A stretch of 64,000 nucleotides of DNA from Macrostomum hystrix. Its lineage: Eukaryota; Platyhelminthes; Macrostomidae. A program made the translations under genes and the position numbers. Within the stretch, counting starts at the first letter, position 1. Each line of letters opens with the position of its first letter. Below, one piece after another: positions 22,901 through 33,912 of the stretch. Below the pieces are notes generated by a model, which ran no database searches, had not been told where the DNA came from, and saw nothing but the letters and a program-made list of their open reading frames with translations. The stretch is taken from the NCBI GenBank assembly GCA_950097015.1, contig CATNEN010000033.1, forward strand, positions 4,199,501 through 4,263,500, written 5' to 3'.

Positions 22901-25900
22901 TAATTACCCATCTACCTCAACTTTGATTAGCCAGCAACCTCAACTTTGATTACGCATCTACCTCAACTTTGATTAGCCATCTACCTCAACTTTGATTAGC
23001 CATCTACCTCAACTTTGATTAGCCATCTACCTCAACTTTGATTACCCATCTACCTCAACTTTTAATTACCCATCTACCTCAACTTTGATTAGCCAGCAAC
23101 CTCAACTTTGATTACGCATCTACCTCAACTTTGATTAGCCATCTACCTCAACTTTGATTAGCCATCTACCTCAACTTTGATTAGCCATCTACCTCAACTT
23201 TGATTACCCATCTACCTCAACTTTTAATTACCCATCTACCTCAACTTTGATTAGCCATCTACCTCAACTTTGAATAGCCATCTACCTCAACTTTGATTAG
23301 CCATCTACCTCAACTTTGATTAGCCATCTACCTCAACTTTGATTAGCCATCTACCTCAACTTTGATTAGCCATCTACCTCAACTTTGATTTGCCATCTAC
23401 CTCAACTTTGATTAGCCATCTACCTCAACTTTGATTAGCCATCTACCTCAACTTTGATTAGCCAGCAACCTCAAATTTGATTAGCCAGCAACCTCAAATT
23501 TGATTAGCCATCTACCTCAACTTTGATTAGCCATCTACCTCAACTTTGATTAGCCAGCAACCTCAAATTTGATTAGCCAGCAACCTCAAATTTGATTAGC
23601 CATCTACCTCAACTTTGATTAGCCATCTACCTCAACTTTGATTAGCCATCTACCTCAACTTTGATTAGCCATCTACCTCAACTTTTAATTACCCATCTAC
23701 CTCAACTTTGATTAGCCATCTACCTCAACTTTGAATAGCCATCTACCTCAACTTTGATTAGCCATCTACCTCAACTTTGATTAGCCATCTACCTCAACTT
23801 TGATTAGCCATCTACCTCAACTTTGATTAGCCATCTACCTCAACTTTGATTAGCCATCTACCTCAACTTTGATTACCCATCTACCTCAACTTTTAATTAC
23901 CCATCTACCTCAACTTTGATTAGCCATCTACCTCAACTTTGAATAGCCATCTACCTCAACTTTGATTAGCCATCTACCTCAACTTTGATTAGCCATCTAC
24001 CTCAACTTTGATTAGCCATCTACCTCAACTTTGATTAGCCATCTACCTCAACTTTGATTTGCCATCTACCTCAACTTTGATTAGCCATCTACCTCAACTT
24101 TGATTAGCCATCTACCTCAACTTTGATTAGCCAGCAACCTCAAATTTGATTAGCCAGCAACCTCAAATTTGATTAGCCATCTACCTCAACTTTGATTAGC
24201 CATCTACCTCAACTTTGATTAGCCAGCAACCTCAAATTTGATTAGCCAGCAACCTCAAATTTGATTAGCCATCTACCTCAACTTTGATTAGCCATCTACC
24301 TCAACTTTGATTAGCCATCTACCTCAACTTTGATTAGCCATCTACCTCAACTTTGATTAGCCAGCAACCTCAACTTTGATTAGCCAGCAACCTCAACTTT
24401 GATTAGCCATCTACCTCAACTTTGATTAGCCATCTACAATACGAGTAGTGAGAAGCCAGTGTGAGAACTAATATCCAGCAACTCGAAATCTGCAGTCGGG
24501 AATTGCTCACCTAGATTCAGAGCTCTACGCGCCGAATGAGAATTCGGCAACAAGACGCGGCAGGTGGTTGGCACCGGATCATTTGGCGAGAATTTCACCG
24601 GAGTGCTATCCATAGGCTCAGCTGCTGCTGCCGACTGCTCGAATCGGTGAATCAATCGGTTCACAGAAGGACTCGGTCGACTAGCTGCGGCAGCCACAGG
24701 ACGGACCGGCTCGCTGCGGCGGGTCTATTATGGGGCAGCCGGGAATGTGGCGGTAGTTCCATTGCGGAGCTGGTGGATTGGAAAGTCAATTAAAAGCAAC
24801 TCACAGTTCGCTTCGCAGTCGGCGGCAACGGTGGCCGACGGCTGTCAGCGGAGGCGGCTCGAGTGGCTGGTTTTTGACAGCGATCATAATTGTTGTTCTC
24901 GTCAACAGCGAGGCGGACTTTAGCCGAGTAGCCGCCGCCGTTGCTGGCCGCCCTGATGAGGTCGATGGTTTCGGAGGCCGGGCCAGTTTCGGACCAGGGC
25001 GGATCCAAGCAGGTCCGATGACCGGCCGGCTTGAAGCCCGAGGAGCCGGGTGCGGAGGCGCTTGACCAGCTGTGGCAGCGACGGCGTCGGCTGTGGCGGA
25101 GACCGCTGCTGCTGCTGCTGGTGCTGCGCTGGCGCTGCTGTTGCTGACTGTTGCTAAGCAGCCGGGGCGAGAACGCCGGCCGAGACGGAGACCAGCTGCG
25201 CCGTTCAGGCGGCGGCACGGCGGCCAGCTCGAGATAGTCGCGACGACTTAGCCGGCTTCTCGGTAGCTCTCGGCGAGTGGCCTCTCGGTTCGGCTGGGCC
25301 TCTTCACTCGAGCTGCCATTTTCACTGCCTTCGTCTTGTTCGTCGTCTGTGGCCAGAAGGATCTCGGTGGCCAGGCTGGAGACATTAGTCAGGTCCTGCG
25401 AGACCCGCTGTGGCTGGTGCTGGCGGCGCGGCCGCTGCTGGTAGCGATGACCTGGCGAGGCTGGTGATGATTGAATAGTGAATTGTATGAGTTATAGGCT
25501 GCATTCATTCTCTCCTTCCTAAGTTCCTAAGAGTCCTGAAGTCACGTGACCTTTTATCAATAGCCAGCTTGAAGTCACGTGACCTCTTTATTTCCTTATC
25601 ACGTCTATCTACCTTAATTTGCCCGGTGGGGGTCACGAGATCCATCAGTCCATTTAATCAACAAAAAAAACAGGTAGCACAAGTTGGACTGAAATAATTT
25701 AACAACAATGTGCCAGCAAACAACAATATTCCTACCTGCAGCAGCAGCTGCGGCAGCGGGCCCCCGAACCTCGTCGCGCAGCAAGTCACCGGCAGGCTGT
25801 CGCCGAAAACTCCGACTTGGCTGCGACGACGACTGCCAGCCGTCCCAATGAGCGCCGCAGTAGCCGTACACCAGAAACCGACAGACAGTGTCCAACGGAG

Positions 25901-28812
25901 GCCTGCGGTGAGGCTCGGGCAGTACGGCAGACAACACGAGCTGCTGCAGCGACTCAGGCAGGTGAGCATCTCGCCAGCGGTCCAGCCAATCGGAGCAACG
26001 CTGACTGAGTCGGCGTCGAATGTCCGACCCGGTGCGGGCGCTCTCGTGCGGCACCTGGCAATGGAATCAGCCCACGGCTTGTTCGATTCCCGAGTCGATT
26101 CCAACAAAAACTAAACTTCAACATGTGCAATCACACCGCAATGGGATATTACAGTCGGAGTATGAAACTCCACACAGACGGGAATCTGCCAAGAAAACTG
26201 CCCAATAATCCGGTCGATTCCTGCTGCGATACCGCTAACTTCAATGCATAGAGATTCATATCAATTCACCTCTTAGTGAGCCACAAAAAGTCCAAGCAAA
26301 AAACTGGAATCTTTAAGGACTCGTGGGCCTATTTTGTGTCCTGAAAGACGTCAGGGGTTCGATTCGGGAAACAGAGTCTCTGCAAATCCAGGCTTCTAAA
26401 TCCTCAGAACTCACCCGCATGGTCCACATCTCCCAGGCTACAACGCCGAGTCCGTAGACATCGGCAGCGGGGGTGGCCGGCAGTCGGTTGAGCAGCTCCG
26501 GAGCCAGCCAGTTAACAACGGCTCTGTAGCCATCGTTGAACGAAGCGAACGAGCACCTTGAAACCGAGTCGCTGCCGCTGACTGCGTACTCCAGGCAGCC
26601 CAGCTTGGCCAATGCGGGTGACACCAGGTGAATAGAGTGCGAGCTGACCGCAGTGTGAACAACGCCGCAGGAGTGCAGGAAGCCGAGGGCCTCGCCGATC
26701 TGACGCAGGTAGGCGTACCGGCTGACATTGTCTAAGGGCTCGCGGCGCACGTGCAGATGGTGGTAGAGGGAGCCCAGACCGACTCGCTCGAATATCTGAA
26801 ATGGCGGTGAGCGACTTGGCCTCATTCTGGCATAAATGACCTGACACTGGAGAGTCTGACAGCTGGGATAAGCTCCAAATGTTCAATAATCGTCAGAAAT
26901 AGTATGATAAGATTCGGCATTTAGCACAAGGTGATAGAAATTAGAGCAACTCACCGGAGTCACAATGGGATAGGCGTGAGCCGAGTGTGTATCCACGCAC
27001 ACAGCCATCATGGTGAGTATGGCAGGGTGGCGCAATGAACAGGCGTTGGTCACCTCCCACACGGCCTGGTTCAGTACTAGGTACTTCACATGCGCCCCGT
27101 TAGCCACGTCGACGTAGTGTCGATTCAGCTGGCGAACCGACACAGCTGTGTTGCGCCAGGTCATGCTGAGCAGTTAAAAAATTATTATAGGCGATACGTG
27201 CGAATTTCTGGTGGAGTTCAGATACGAAAAATACTTTTGAGCACCAACTAAGCGTGTAAGGGAACAGGTGGACCAATCCTACATAGAGGAAGGGGGACAG
27301 GCGGACCAATCCTACAGAGGGGTAAGGGGGACAGGCGGACCAATCCTACAGAGGGGTAAGGGGGACAGGTGGACCAATCCTACATAGAGGAAGGGGGACA
27401 GGTGGACCAATCCTACATAGAGGAAGGGGGACAGGCGGACCAATCCTACAGAGGGGTAAGGGGGACAGGTGGACCAATCCTACATAGAGGAAGGGGGACA
27501 GGCGGACCAATCCTACAGAGGGGTAAGGGGGACAGGTGGACCAATCCTACATAGAGGAAGGGGGACAGGCGGACCAATCCTACAGAGGGGTAAGGGGGAC
27601 AGGTGGACCAATCCTACATAGAGGAAGGGGGACAGGCGGACCAATCCTACAGAGGGGTAAGGGGGACAGGCGGACCAATTCTGCAGACTGGCAGGTGGAC
27701 AGGTGTCCGCTCACCTGACAATGTCGGAGAACGCGCCGCACTTGTAAGCTCGGACCATAGCTGGGTCGCTCTTCAACTCATCCGTAGCCGCATTTACTAC
27801 AGGCAGGCCGCGCAGTAGGGCAGGCGCGCCGTCCACAATAGACACTGAGCCGAAGCCAGTCTCAATGACGTCCTGGCGCCAGTGGTCACGGCCAGGCTTG
27901 AGCTGGCCGCAGTTCACTAGGCGGTGAAAGCTAGCCCACTTCTTGTCTATGATATCGACTACTCGGTTACCGCGGGCCACGTCGAAGACTCGCTGACCAG
28001 CGGCATTGACCAGACTCAGATCAGCCCCGGAGGAGATCAGACGAGTCAGGACTCTAGCGTGGCCGCGGCTGGCTGCCGCGTGCAAGGGCGTGTTGCCCTG
28101 GCTGTTGGGCCTGAGGATGCAAGCCATCAAAAAGTGTGCTTTTGTTGTCAAATTTGTTCTTTTTTCAGAATTTTGAAACGTTGCCATTGCTCAACTAGCA
28201 ACGGAGTGTCCAAGACACTGTCGTGTCCAAGACACTGTGGTGTCAGAGACACTGTGGTGTCAGAGACACTGTGGTGTCAGAGACACTGTGGTGTCAGAGA
28301 CATTGTGGTGTCCAAGACATTGTGGTGTCCAAGACACTGGGGTGTCAGAGACACTGGGGTGTCCAAGACACTGGGGTGTCCACGACACTGGAGTCTCTTC
28401 ATTTTACCTGTGTCCTGTTCTATCTCTCCATTCAGGTGTCAATTAGACCTTAGTGTCTAGGACTGCTAGGCATAAATAATAAGAGGCCAGAACTTACAGA
28501 TTAGGCTTGGCGCCACTCCTCAGCAATAAGTCAACAATGTCTTCATGGCCATAGTAAGCTGCCACATATAGGGCTGTTTCTCCATTCTCATTTTCTGCAT
28601 TTGGATGCAGGCCTATTATATTTTTTGAAGATCAGTTTAATTGTTGTATGTAAAAAATAATACCTTTTTATTATATCATTATAAATATTACAAATAAAAC
28701 AAAAAGTAACACAAAATTGATTCATACCTCTGACAAGATCTCTTTGAAGGGCAGCAATATCTCTGTTTATTACATACTTCTGCAATGTTCCACCCCCATT
28801 GCAGGTGACCAT
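17515..28812 (-). CDS. TEX14: TEX14-like ankyrin-repeat pseudokinase (9 exons)
   Basis: Nine exons join with matching phases: 28728-28812, 28498-28612, 27715-28110, 26955-27165, 26415-26795, 25736-26054, 24805-25460, 24511-24724 and 17515-19931, giving 1598 codons before a final GTGAGC donor. Ankyrin repeats lie at about residues 8-140 and a kinase-like fold at about 200-470, the order and spacing of vertebrate TEX14. Similar stretches include TPLHAAA, VSVRQLN, LRHPAIL.MMAVC and WLAPE. The protein should be catalytically dead: R210 replaces the VAIK lysine, HTA (316-318) replaces HRD and GCL stands where DFG is expected, while APE (367-369) is kept. In mammals TEX14 keeps germ-cell intercellular bridges open by binding CEP55 through GPPxxxY; I see no such motif here. 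Whether translation ends soon after exon 9 (in-frame stop at 17461) or splices on to exons near 10.2 kb is unresolved. ILK was considered, but the linker and pseudokinase fit TEX14 better. Confidence 0.8.
17770..18335 (-). repeat. In-frame 48-bp coding repeat (16-residue unit)
   Basis: About 11.6 copies encoding QVGFGSSGGASGIAPA in exon 9 of the TEX14-like gene. Copies near the 5' end (VGLGISG, SGIGP, SGIGQ) are more diverged than the central ones, as expected of central expansion. Confidence 0.95.
20033..24437. repeat. 4.4-kb minisatellite, 23-24-bp unit, core CATCTACCTCAACTTT
   Basis: Roughly 190 copies of two main types (GATTAGCCATCTACC and TTAATTACCCATCTACC), plus a GCCAGCAACCTCAAC variant, in interleaved blocks that recur as larger segmental duplications. 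It fills the 4.6-kb intron between exons 8 and 9 of the TEX14-like gene. Confidence 0.97.
24511..25460 (-). CDS. TEX14: TEX14-like exons 7-8: low-complexity middle region
   Basis: Exon 7 (24805-25460, 656 bp) encodes an Arg-, Gln- and Ser-rich region with an acidic patch (ATDDEQDEGSENGS). Exon 8 (24511-24724) encodes a proline- and alanine-rich stretch. The intron between them is only 80 bp (24725-24804). Exon 7 needs two bases to complete the phase-1 codon left by exon 6 and provides them; exon 8 ends in phase 1, which exon 9 completes 4.6 kb away. I recognise no domain; assignment rests on phase continuity and position. Confidence 0.65.
25736..27165 (-). CDS. TEX14: TEX14-like exons 4-6: pseudokinase domain
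   Basis: Exon 4 (26955-27165) gives the N-lobe: a beta-3 strand with Arg in place of Lys, and a helix region ending SLRHPAILTMMAVC. Exon 5 (26415-26795) gives the C-lobe: GSLYHHLH, LGFLHSCGVVHTAVSSHSIH, the degenerate DFG region and WLAPELL. Exon 6 (25736-26054) completes the fold (LPEPHRRPPLDTVCRFLVYG) and runs into an alanine-rich stretch. The joins are phase 0, 0 and 1. Loss of the catalytic lysine, aspartate and DFG is what makes this a pseudokinase rather than a kinase. The introns here (159 and 360 bp) are free of long arrays. Confidence 0.83.
27265..27690. repeat. 32-34-bp minisatellite, core GGACAGGCGGACCAATCC
   Basis: About 12-13 copies alternating CTACATAGAGGAAGGG and CTACAGAGGGGTAAGG versions, inside the intron between TEX14-like exons 3 and 4, ending about 25 bp from the exon 3 donor. 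Confidence 0.95.
27715..28812 (-). CDS. TEX14: TEX14-like exons 1-3: ankyrin repeats and linker
   Basis: Exon 1 (28728-28812) starts at ATG 28810-28812 and codes for residues 1-28. Exon 2 (28498-28612) carries an ankyrin repeat (GETALYVAAYYGHEDIVDLL). Exon 3 (27715-28110) carries a second (NTPLHAAASRGH) and a third, weaker one, then a linker with TGFGSVSI and LRGLPVV, which resembles the segment between ankyrin repeats and kinase fold in mammalian TEX14. Junction phases are 1, 2 and 2, all restored by the next exon. The intron at 28111-28497 holds a 17-bp minisatellite and the one at 27166-27714 a 32-34-bp one. Confidence 0.82.
28205..28395. repeat. 17-bp minisatellite, core GTGTCAGAGACACTG
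   Basis: About 11 copies inside the intron between TEX14-like exons 2 and 3. Each unit contains a GTGTC/GACAC inverted repeat. Confidence 0.9.
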
Positions 28813-30670
28813 TTTTTACTTTCAATTTATTTTGTCACAAACTGAAACATGGTTTTATATCAGTAGGTGAATTTGATAGACTTTTGATCTTTACAATAGT
28901 TTATATCCTTATTGCAACAGTAATAACGCTTCAAATAATTATACTTTTATAGGTATCTGCAATCCCAATTAAAATATGTATTTAATCATGTAATCTTTAC
29001 ATTTTTACAAGCTTTTCAAGGCTATGCCTACAAAGCAAAAGTCCATATTTTGGTCATTGAGAATGTGTATAATTTAATGAATATCAAATAGTCTTTTAAT
29101 AGTAACAAGCATTTTATATATTGTTAGATTGAGGCTTAATTTTCTTTGTGCCACTTACTAAATGAAAAAATATTACTAAATACTAAATGAGTCATTATAA
29201 TGTTGGCTAGTACAAGTTTCTAGCTTTATTAGGCCTAGTGAACTTTATTTGTTGGGAGAAGAGAAGGGACAAAGTAAAATAAGGAGAATTACAAAAAATA
29301 ACCATATATACTATACATCCACATATTAATATCTATGAATGGTAGCTAAACAGAAAAGTCCTTTAAATCGAAAATAATGCATATTGATAGGTCATTTTAC
29401 TGGCCTATTTGTAAAATTAAAAACTTTAAATTTTGCATTTTGGGCATTTACTTAGCTTACTGCAAATTGACCAGTATTCATCATTCATGGTATGGCCATG
29501 GCCCATAGGCCCTGCTGACAATATGGAAAGTAACATATACACATAGCCAACAAAAGCCTAACCTACATATTTTGAAAAGCTAAATATGGACACATTAAAC
29601 AGAAAAGCCTCGCTTTCTTCTTCACTTCTGCACTACAGATGGCCTTTAGATATTAAAGTAGGTTTAATAAGAAACCAATTAATTATAAACCGCCTATTAG
29701 CAACATTAGCAGTCATAAAACTAGTCACTTTCACATAAAAAACTAGTATGTATGAAATGTACATGTAATATACATGTATGTAATTTTCAACACAAAGCTA
29801 CTTTAAAGTTAAAACCCACAAAAATAACTTTTTGGTCTTTCTCCAAGTCTCTATCAGGCATTTATAATTTATAAATACTAAGTAGAGCATAATTTAAGGT
29901 CATTAAAGCCATCTTGCAGTTGCATTAACACGTTATCCGTGCGCGTGCGAATAAATTCAAACTTGTGCATATATCATTTCGAACGTAAATTATACATTAC
30001 GAAAACTCTTCATAAACAAAATTAAAGGGGTTATACAGAACTAATTCTTACACATTGATGCTGCTTATGGCTTCAGTGCCAACAATCTAAGCAAAGAAAG
30101 TACGTTCATCATGCAATATGACTTTATATTTGTATTACAATACTTAACCGATTATATAAGCACTGCTCGTGGACCATCAACAGTTGGAAAGCATTCGACA
30201 TCTTTTTTACCAATAAGCTATGCAGCTGCTCAACATGTCAGCCGACAATGTCAGCCGAGCTCAGAAGTCTCTGTGTACTTCCGCAAGGCATTCGACCCGG
30301 TAGCCAGACATGCGATCACGGGCTGCTGTCCTATTCTGGTGAGCCTTCTGCACCTGCTGTGAAAGACCTACAGCGAATCCAGGGAGATATTCCAGTCCAC
30401 CAAAGCTCCGGCGTCAGTCAAGAAGACGCATTCCGACGAAAAAAATTCGCGACTTGTCGGCTGTCAGTCTAAATGCTAATGTACGAGTCTTTTATGCCTT
30501 CCAATTCTTGTTTCCTCGAGCAAATCCATCATAAATTCCCCAATACTCCATGACGTGCTGTAAAAACCGAGAAATATCATTCAGGTCCCCTAAGTACTTA
30601 ATAGGATGGGATGTAGGACTCCAAGCTTGTTATTTCTAAAATAAGGAGTTTGCAAAGCTTGAAATGCAAA
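28813..30670. other. AT-rich intergenic region between divergent TEX14-like and HSP70 genes
   Basis: The longest stretch without tandem arrays (about 1.9 kb). It should hold the TEX14-like promoter and the distal HSP70 promoter. A frame at 30111-30362 shows no convincing homology. ATGTACATGTAATATACATG near 29757 is a short palindromic string. Confidence 0.5.
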
Positions 30671-30683
30671 GAAAGTTCTAGAA
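30671..30683 (+). promoter_or_regulatory. Distal three-unit heat-shock element
   Basis: GAAAGTTCTAGAA gives GAA-TTC-GAA with exact 5-bp phasing. It is the third such element upstream of HSP70. Confidence 0.65.
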
Positions 30684-30748
30684 AAAATGATTGTATTTCT
30701 ACTTGAAGTAGACGATCAAGATGCCTAAGAGCATTTCGTTTGCGTTTC

Positions 30749-30761
30749 TTCTAGAATTTTC
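30749..30761 (+). promoter_or_regulatory. Three-unit heat-shock element
   Basis: TTCTAGAATTTTC contains three in-phase units (TTC-GAA-TTC), about 55 bp upstream of the proximal element. A CTAAAAATAG stretch, a perfect MEF2-type or TATA-like sequence, follows at 30768-30777. Confidence 0.7.
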
Positions 30762-30814
30762 CACGTTCTAAAAATAGCACACTTGGGCAAGCGGGTGACG
30801 GGCTGTGTGGAGAG

Positions 30815-30832
30815 TTCTGGAAGTTTCGCGAA
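30815..30832 (+). promoter_or_regulatory. Four-unit heat-shock element
   Basis: TTCTGGAAGTTTCGCGAA has four alternating TTC/GAA pentamers with exact 5-bp phasing (30815, 30820, 30825, 30830), the ideal site for trimeric HSF. It sits 14 bp upstream of the TATA box. Confidence 0.88.
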
Positions 30833-30846
30833 GACGGGCTGCGGTC

Positions 30847-30854
30847 TATAAAAG
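30847..30854 (+). promoter_or_regulatory. HSP70 TATA box
   Basis: TATAAAAG lies 167 bp upstream of the HSP70 start codon and just downstream of the four-unit HSE. It implies transcription from about 30875-30885 and a 5' leader of about 140 nt. Confidence 0.85.
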
Positions 30855-31020
30855 AAGACGATATTGCGGGCTCCTCCATCAGCAAATTCGGATCGCAACC
30901 GAAGCAAACCAAAAGCCAGAAGCATCTCACAAGCGACTCACAAAGCGTCAGTGCTTTGCGAAGCTATCAATTGAAGCTAGAGAGAAGCGACTCAAGTTCT
31001 TAGAAGCAATTCCAAGCAAC

Positions 31021-32856
31021 ATGGGCAAGAGGAACGGACCCGCAATCGGCATCGACCTGGGCACCACGTACTCATGCGTGGGCGTGTTCCAGGCAGGCAA
31101 GGTGGAGATCATCGCCAATGACCAGGGCAACAGAACCACGCCGAGCTACGTGGCCTTCACGGACACCGAGAGGCTGGTGGGCGATGCGGCGAAGAACCAG
31201 GTGGCGATGAACCCGGAGAACACAGTGTTTGACGCCAAGCGGCTCATTGGTCGCAAGTTCAGCGACGAGACGGTGCAGCGGGACCTGAAGCTGTGGCCGT
31301 TCAAGGTGGTGAGTGACGGAGGCCGGCCGAAGATTGAGGTTCAGTACATGGGCGAGAGGCGCAGCTTCTACCCGGAGGAGATCTCGGCCATGGTGCTGAC
31401 CAAGATGAAGGAGACTGCGGAGGCCTACCTTGGCGAGAAGGTGACGGACGCTGTGATCACGGTGCCGGCCTACTTCAACGACAGCCAGCGGCAGGCGACG
31501 AAGGACGCGGGCGTGATTGCCGGGCTGAATGTGCTGCGGATTGTGAACGAGCCGACGGCAGCTGCTCTGGCCTACGGGCTGGACAAGAGCCTGGAGGGCG
31601 AGAAGAACATTCTGATCTTCGACCTGGGAGGCGGCACGTTCGACGTGTCCATCCTGACGGTGTCGGAGGGCAGCATGTTCGAGGTGCGATCGACGGCTGG
31701 CGACACTCACCTGGGCGGCGAGGACTTTGACAACCGGCTGGTGGAGCACCTGATGCAGGAGTTCAAGCGCAAGTACCGCAAGGACATGAGCGGCAACGCT
31801 CGCGCAGTGAGGCGGCTGCGCACGGCGGCTGAGCGAGCGAAGCGAACTCTGAGCAGCTCGGCGCAGGCGAGCATCGAGATTGACTCGCTGTTTGAGGGCG
31901 TCGACTTTTACACCAGCGTGACCAGGGCTCGCTTCGAGGAGCTGTGCGCCGACCTCTTCCGCCAGACGATGGAGCCGGTGGAGCGAGCGCTGAGGGACGC
32001 CAAGATGGACAAGAGCAGCATCAGCGAGATTGTCCTGGTGGGTGGATCCACGCGGATCCCGAAGGTGCAGAAGCTGCTGCAGGAGTTCATGGGCGGCCGG
32101 TCGCTGAACAAGTCGATCAACCCGGACGAGGCGGTCGCCTACGGTGCGGCAGTTCAGGCGGCCGTGCTGACCGGCGTGAAGGACGAGAAGATCGAGGACC
32201 TGCTGCTGCTGGACGTGGCTCCGCTGTCGCTGGGCATCGAGACCGCCGGCGGCGTGATGACCAAGATCGTGGAGAGGAACAGCCGCATCCCGACTAAGGC
32301 GACGCAGACGTTCACGACGTACTCAGACAACCAGAGCGGCGTCACCATCCAGGTATTTGAGGGCGAGCGGGCGCTCACCAGGGACAACCACCTGCTGGGC
32401 CAGTTCAACCTGGACGGCATCCCGCCAGCGCCTCGCGGAGTGCCGCAGATCGAGGTGACCTTCGACGTCGACGCCAACGGAATCCTGGTGGTGTCGGCGA
32501 AGGACAAGAGCACCAGCCGGGAGGAGAAGATCACGATCACGAACGACAAGGGCCGACTCTCGAAGGACGAGATCGAGCGCATGGTGCGCGACGCGGAGAA
32601 GTTTCACGCGGAGGACGAGCGGCACCGCGAGCGTCTGACAGCCCGCAACCAGCTGGAGTCGCTCGCCTTCCAGTACAAGCAGGCGGCCGAGGACTGCAAG
32701 GATCGGCTGGGCGAGAAGGAGGCCGGCGAGGTGACCGCCGCGTGCAACCGCGTCATCTCTTGGCTGGATAACAACCAGACCGCCGACAAGGACGAGATCG
32801 CCGAGCAGCAGCGCCAGCTGAGCAGCCTGTGCTCACCTCTCATGGCCAAGCTGCAT

Positions 32857-32891
<35 letters not shown>

Positions 32892-32958
32892 GCCGCCGCA
32901 AACCGGACCGCAGCGAGCGGGTCGCGCCGGCGGACCATCCGTCGAGGAGGTCGACTGA
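31021..32958 (+). CDS. HSP70: Cytosolic HSP70, intronless, stress-inducible type
   Basis: A single open exon of 645 codons. The start at 31021 ([18 protein letters not shown]) is chosen because the HSP70 signature follows at once; an in-frame extension upstream runs through the TATA box and leader. The ATPase domain has [10 protein letters not shown] near residue 9, [14 protein letters not shown] near 199 and [14 protein letters not shown] near 337. The substrate-binding domain and helical lid follow, and the protein ends EEVD (642-645), the cytosolic co-chaperone tail bound by TPR proteins such as HOP and CHIP. It folds client proteins in the cytosol in an ATP cycle with J-proteins. Lack of introns, a TATA box and perfect heat-shock elements mark it as heat-inducible. 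Oddity: the tail that is normally Gly/Met/Pro-rich carries a CAG-coded run of about 11 glutamines near residues 612-622. Confidence 0.97.
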
Positions 32959-33912
32959 GCGCATCTTCATGCACTGGCTGAGCGTCCCTTTCTCATATTG
33001 TTTCCTTTTGGACTTACCTTAACGAGTACTTGTTAATATTTGTGAATACCTTTAATTCTTGCGTTCATATATGACAATATTGTGGTCCAAAATTTTTTTT
33101 TTATGTAAATTGCACAAGCATGTTTTACATAGTTCTACAGCGATTGTTCAATGCATGCTTCGCTTGTTGTAGTTTTAATATTAAATATAATCGGCAACTG
33201 AGTATTTCTAAATCTACTTTGAACAGTCTTTTCAAACACAAATTATCAGTTTTTATCCTTTTTACGGCACTTATTGCAGGTAAATTAATTGAGCATTCTT
33301 CAAGAAACCATGGCTCATAGGCTGTAACTTGACTTCTCATTGTTAAAACGACTCAGAGAAGCTCGCACAGATTTAGTCACAAGCAGCCTGAGCAGCAGTA
33401 GGTGGGGTGTGCTTCGCTAACACTTCCAAGGCCATACGTGCCATGCCCTGCTCCCACGGGGTCCCACTGTACACTGACTGGGGATGCAAGATCTGCCAGT
33501 CTTCCCGGGATATTGATTTTCTTCCCCTCTGAAGCCAGGAAAGCCTGGAAAGGCCTGCCCCTTTCTCCGCTGGGCGCCCTGCCTTCGCCTTGGGAGATGG
33601 GCGCTTTGCATAGGATCTCTATTATCCTACCCCTATTATCCCTGCGGGAGGACTGCAGTGGGGAATGGGAGAGAATGGGAAAAGGGACGAGAAACTGGAA
33701 TCGTACACTGATTCCCTCCGCTCTTCCCGCGCTCCCTCCCTCCCCTCCAGAATCCCCTTCATAGCCGTCAGCATCCTTCCGCTCACTCTCGGCTCCAAAT
33801 ATTTCCCTTGCCTGACACATCAGTGCCGTTCGCTTTGCATAGTTGGCGGACCGTCAGTAGGCTGTTGACCGATTCTAATCAATTTGTTCATAAAATACAA
33901 AAGCAGTACAGC
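32959..33912. other. HSP70 3' region and Ly6 upstream region
   Basis: The first 400 bp are AT-rich, as expected of the HSP70 3' UTR, without a clear AATAAA. 33400-33800 is unusually GC-rich unique sequence with frames open on both strands but no motif. CATAAAATAC at 33889-33898 is a weak TATA-like string close to the Ly6 start. Confidence 0.4.

Noticed and set aside
26330-26370. GGGGTTCGATTCGGG as a tRNA T-arm
   Set aside because: No upstream D-arm or A box at the right distance; it lies inside a TEX14-like intron.
30111-30472. KAFDPV-like string suggesting a reverse-transcriptase relic
   Set aside because: Only a few residues resemble the RT motif, with no YxDD box or flanking RT blocks; chance is likely.
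33400-33620. GGCCATACGTGCC resembling the start of 5S rRNA
   Set aside because: Similarity stops after about 10 bases and the internal control region is absent.
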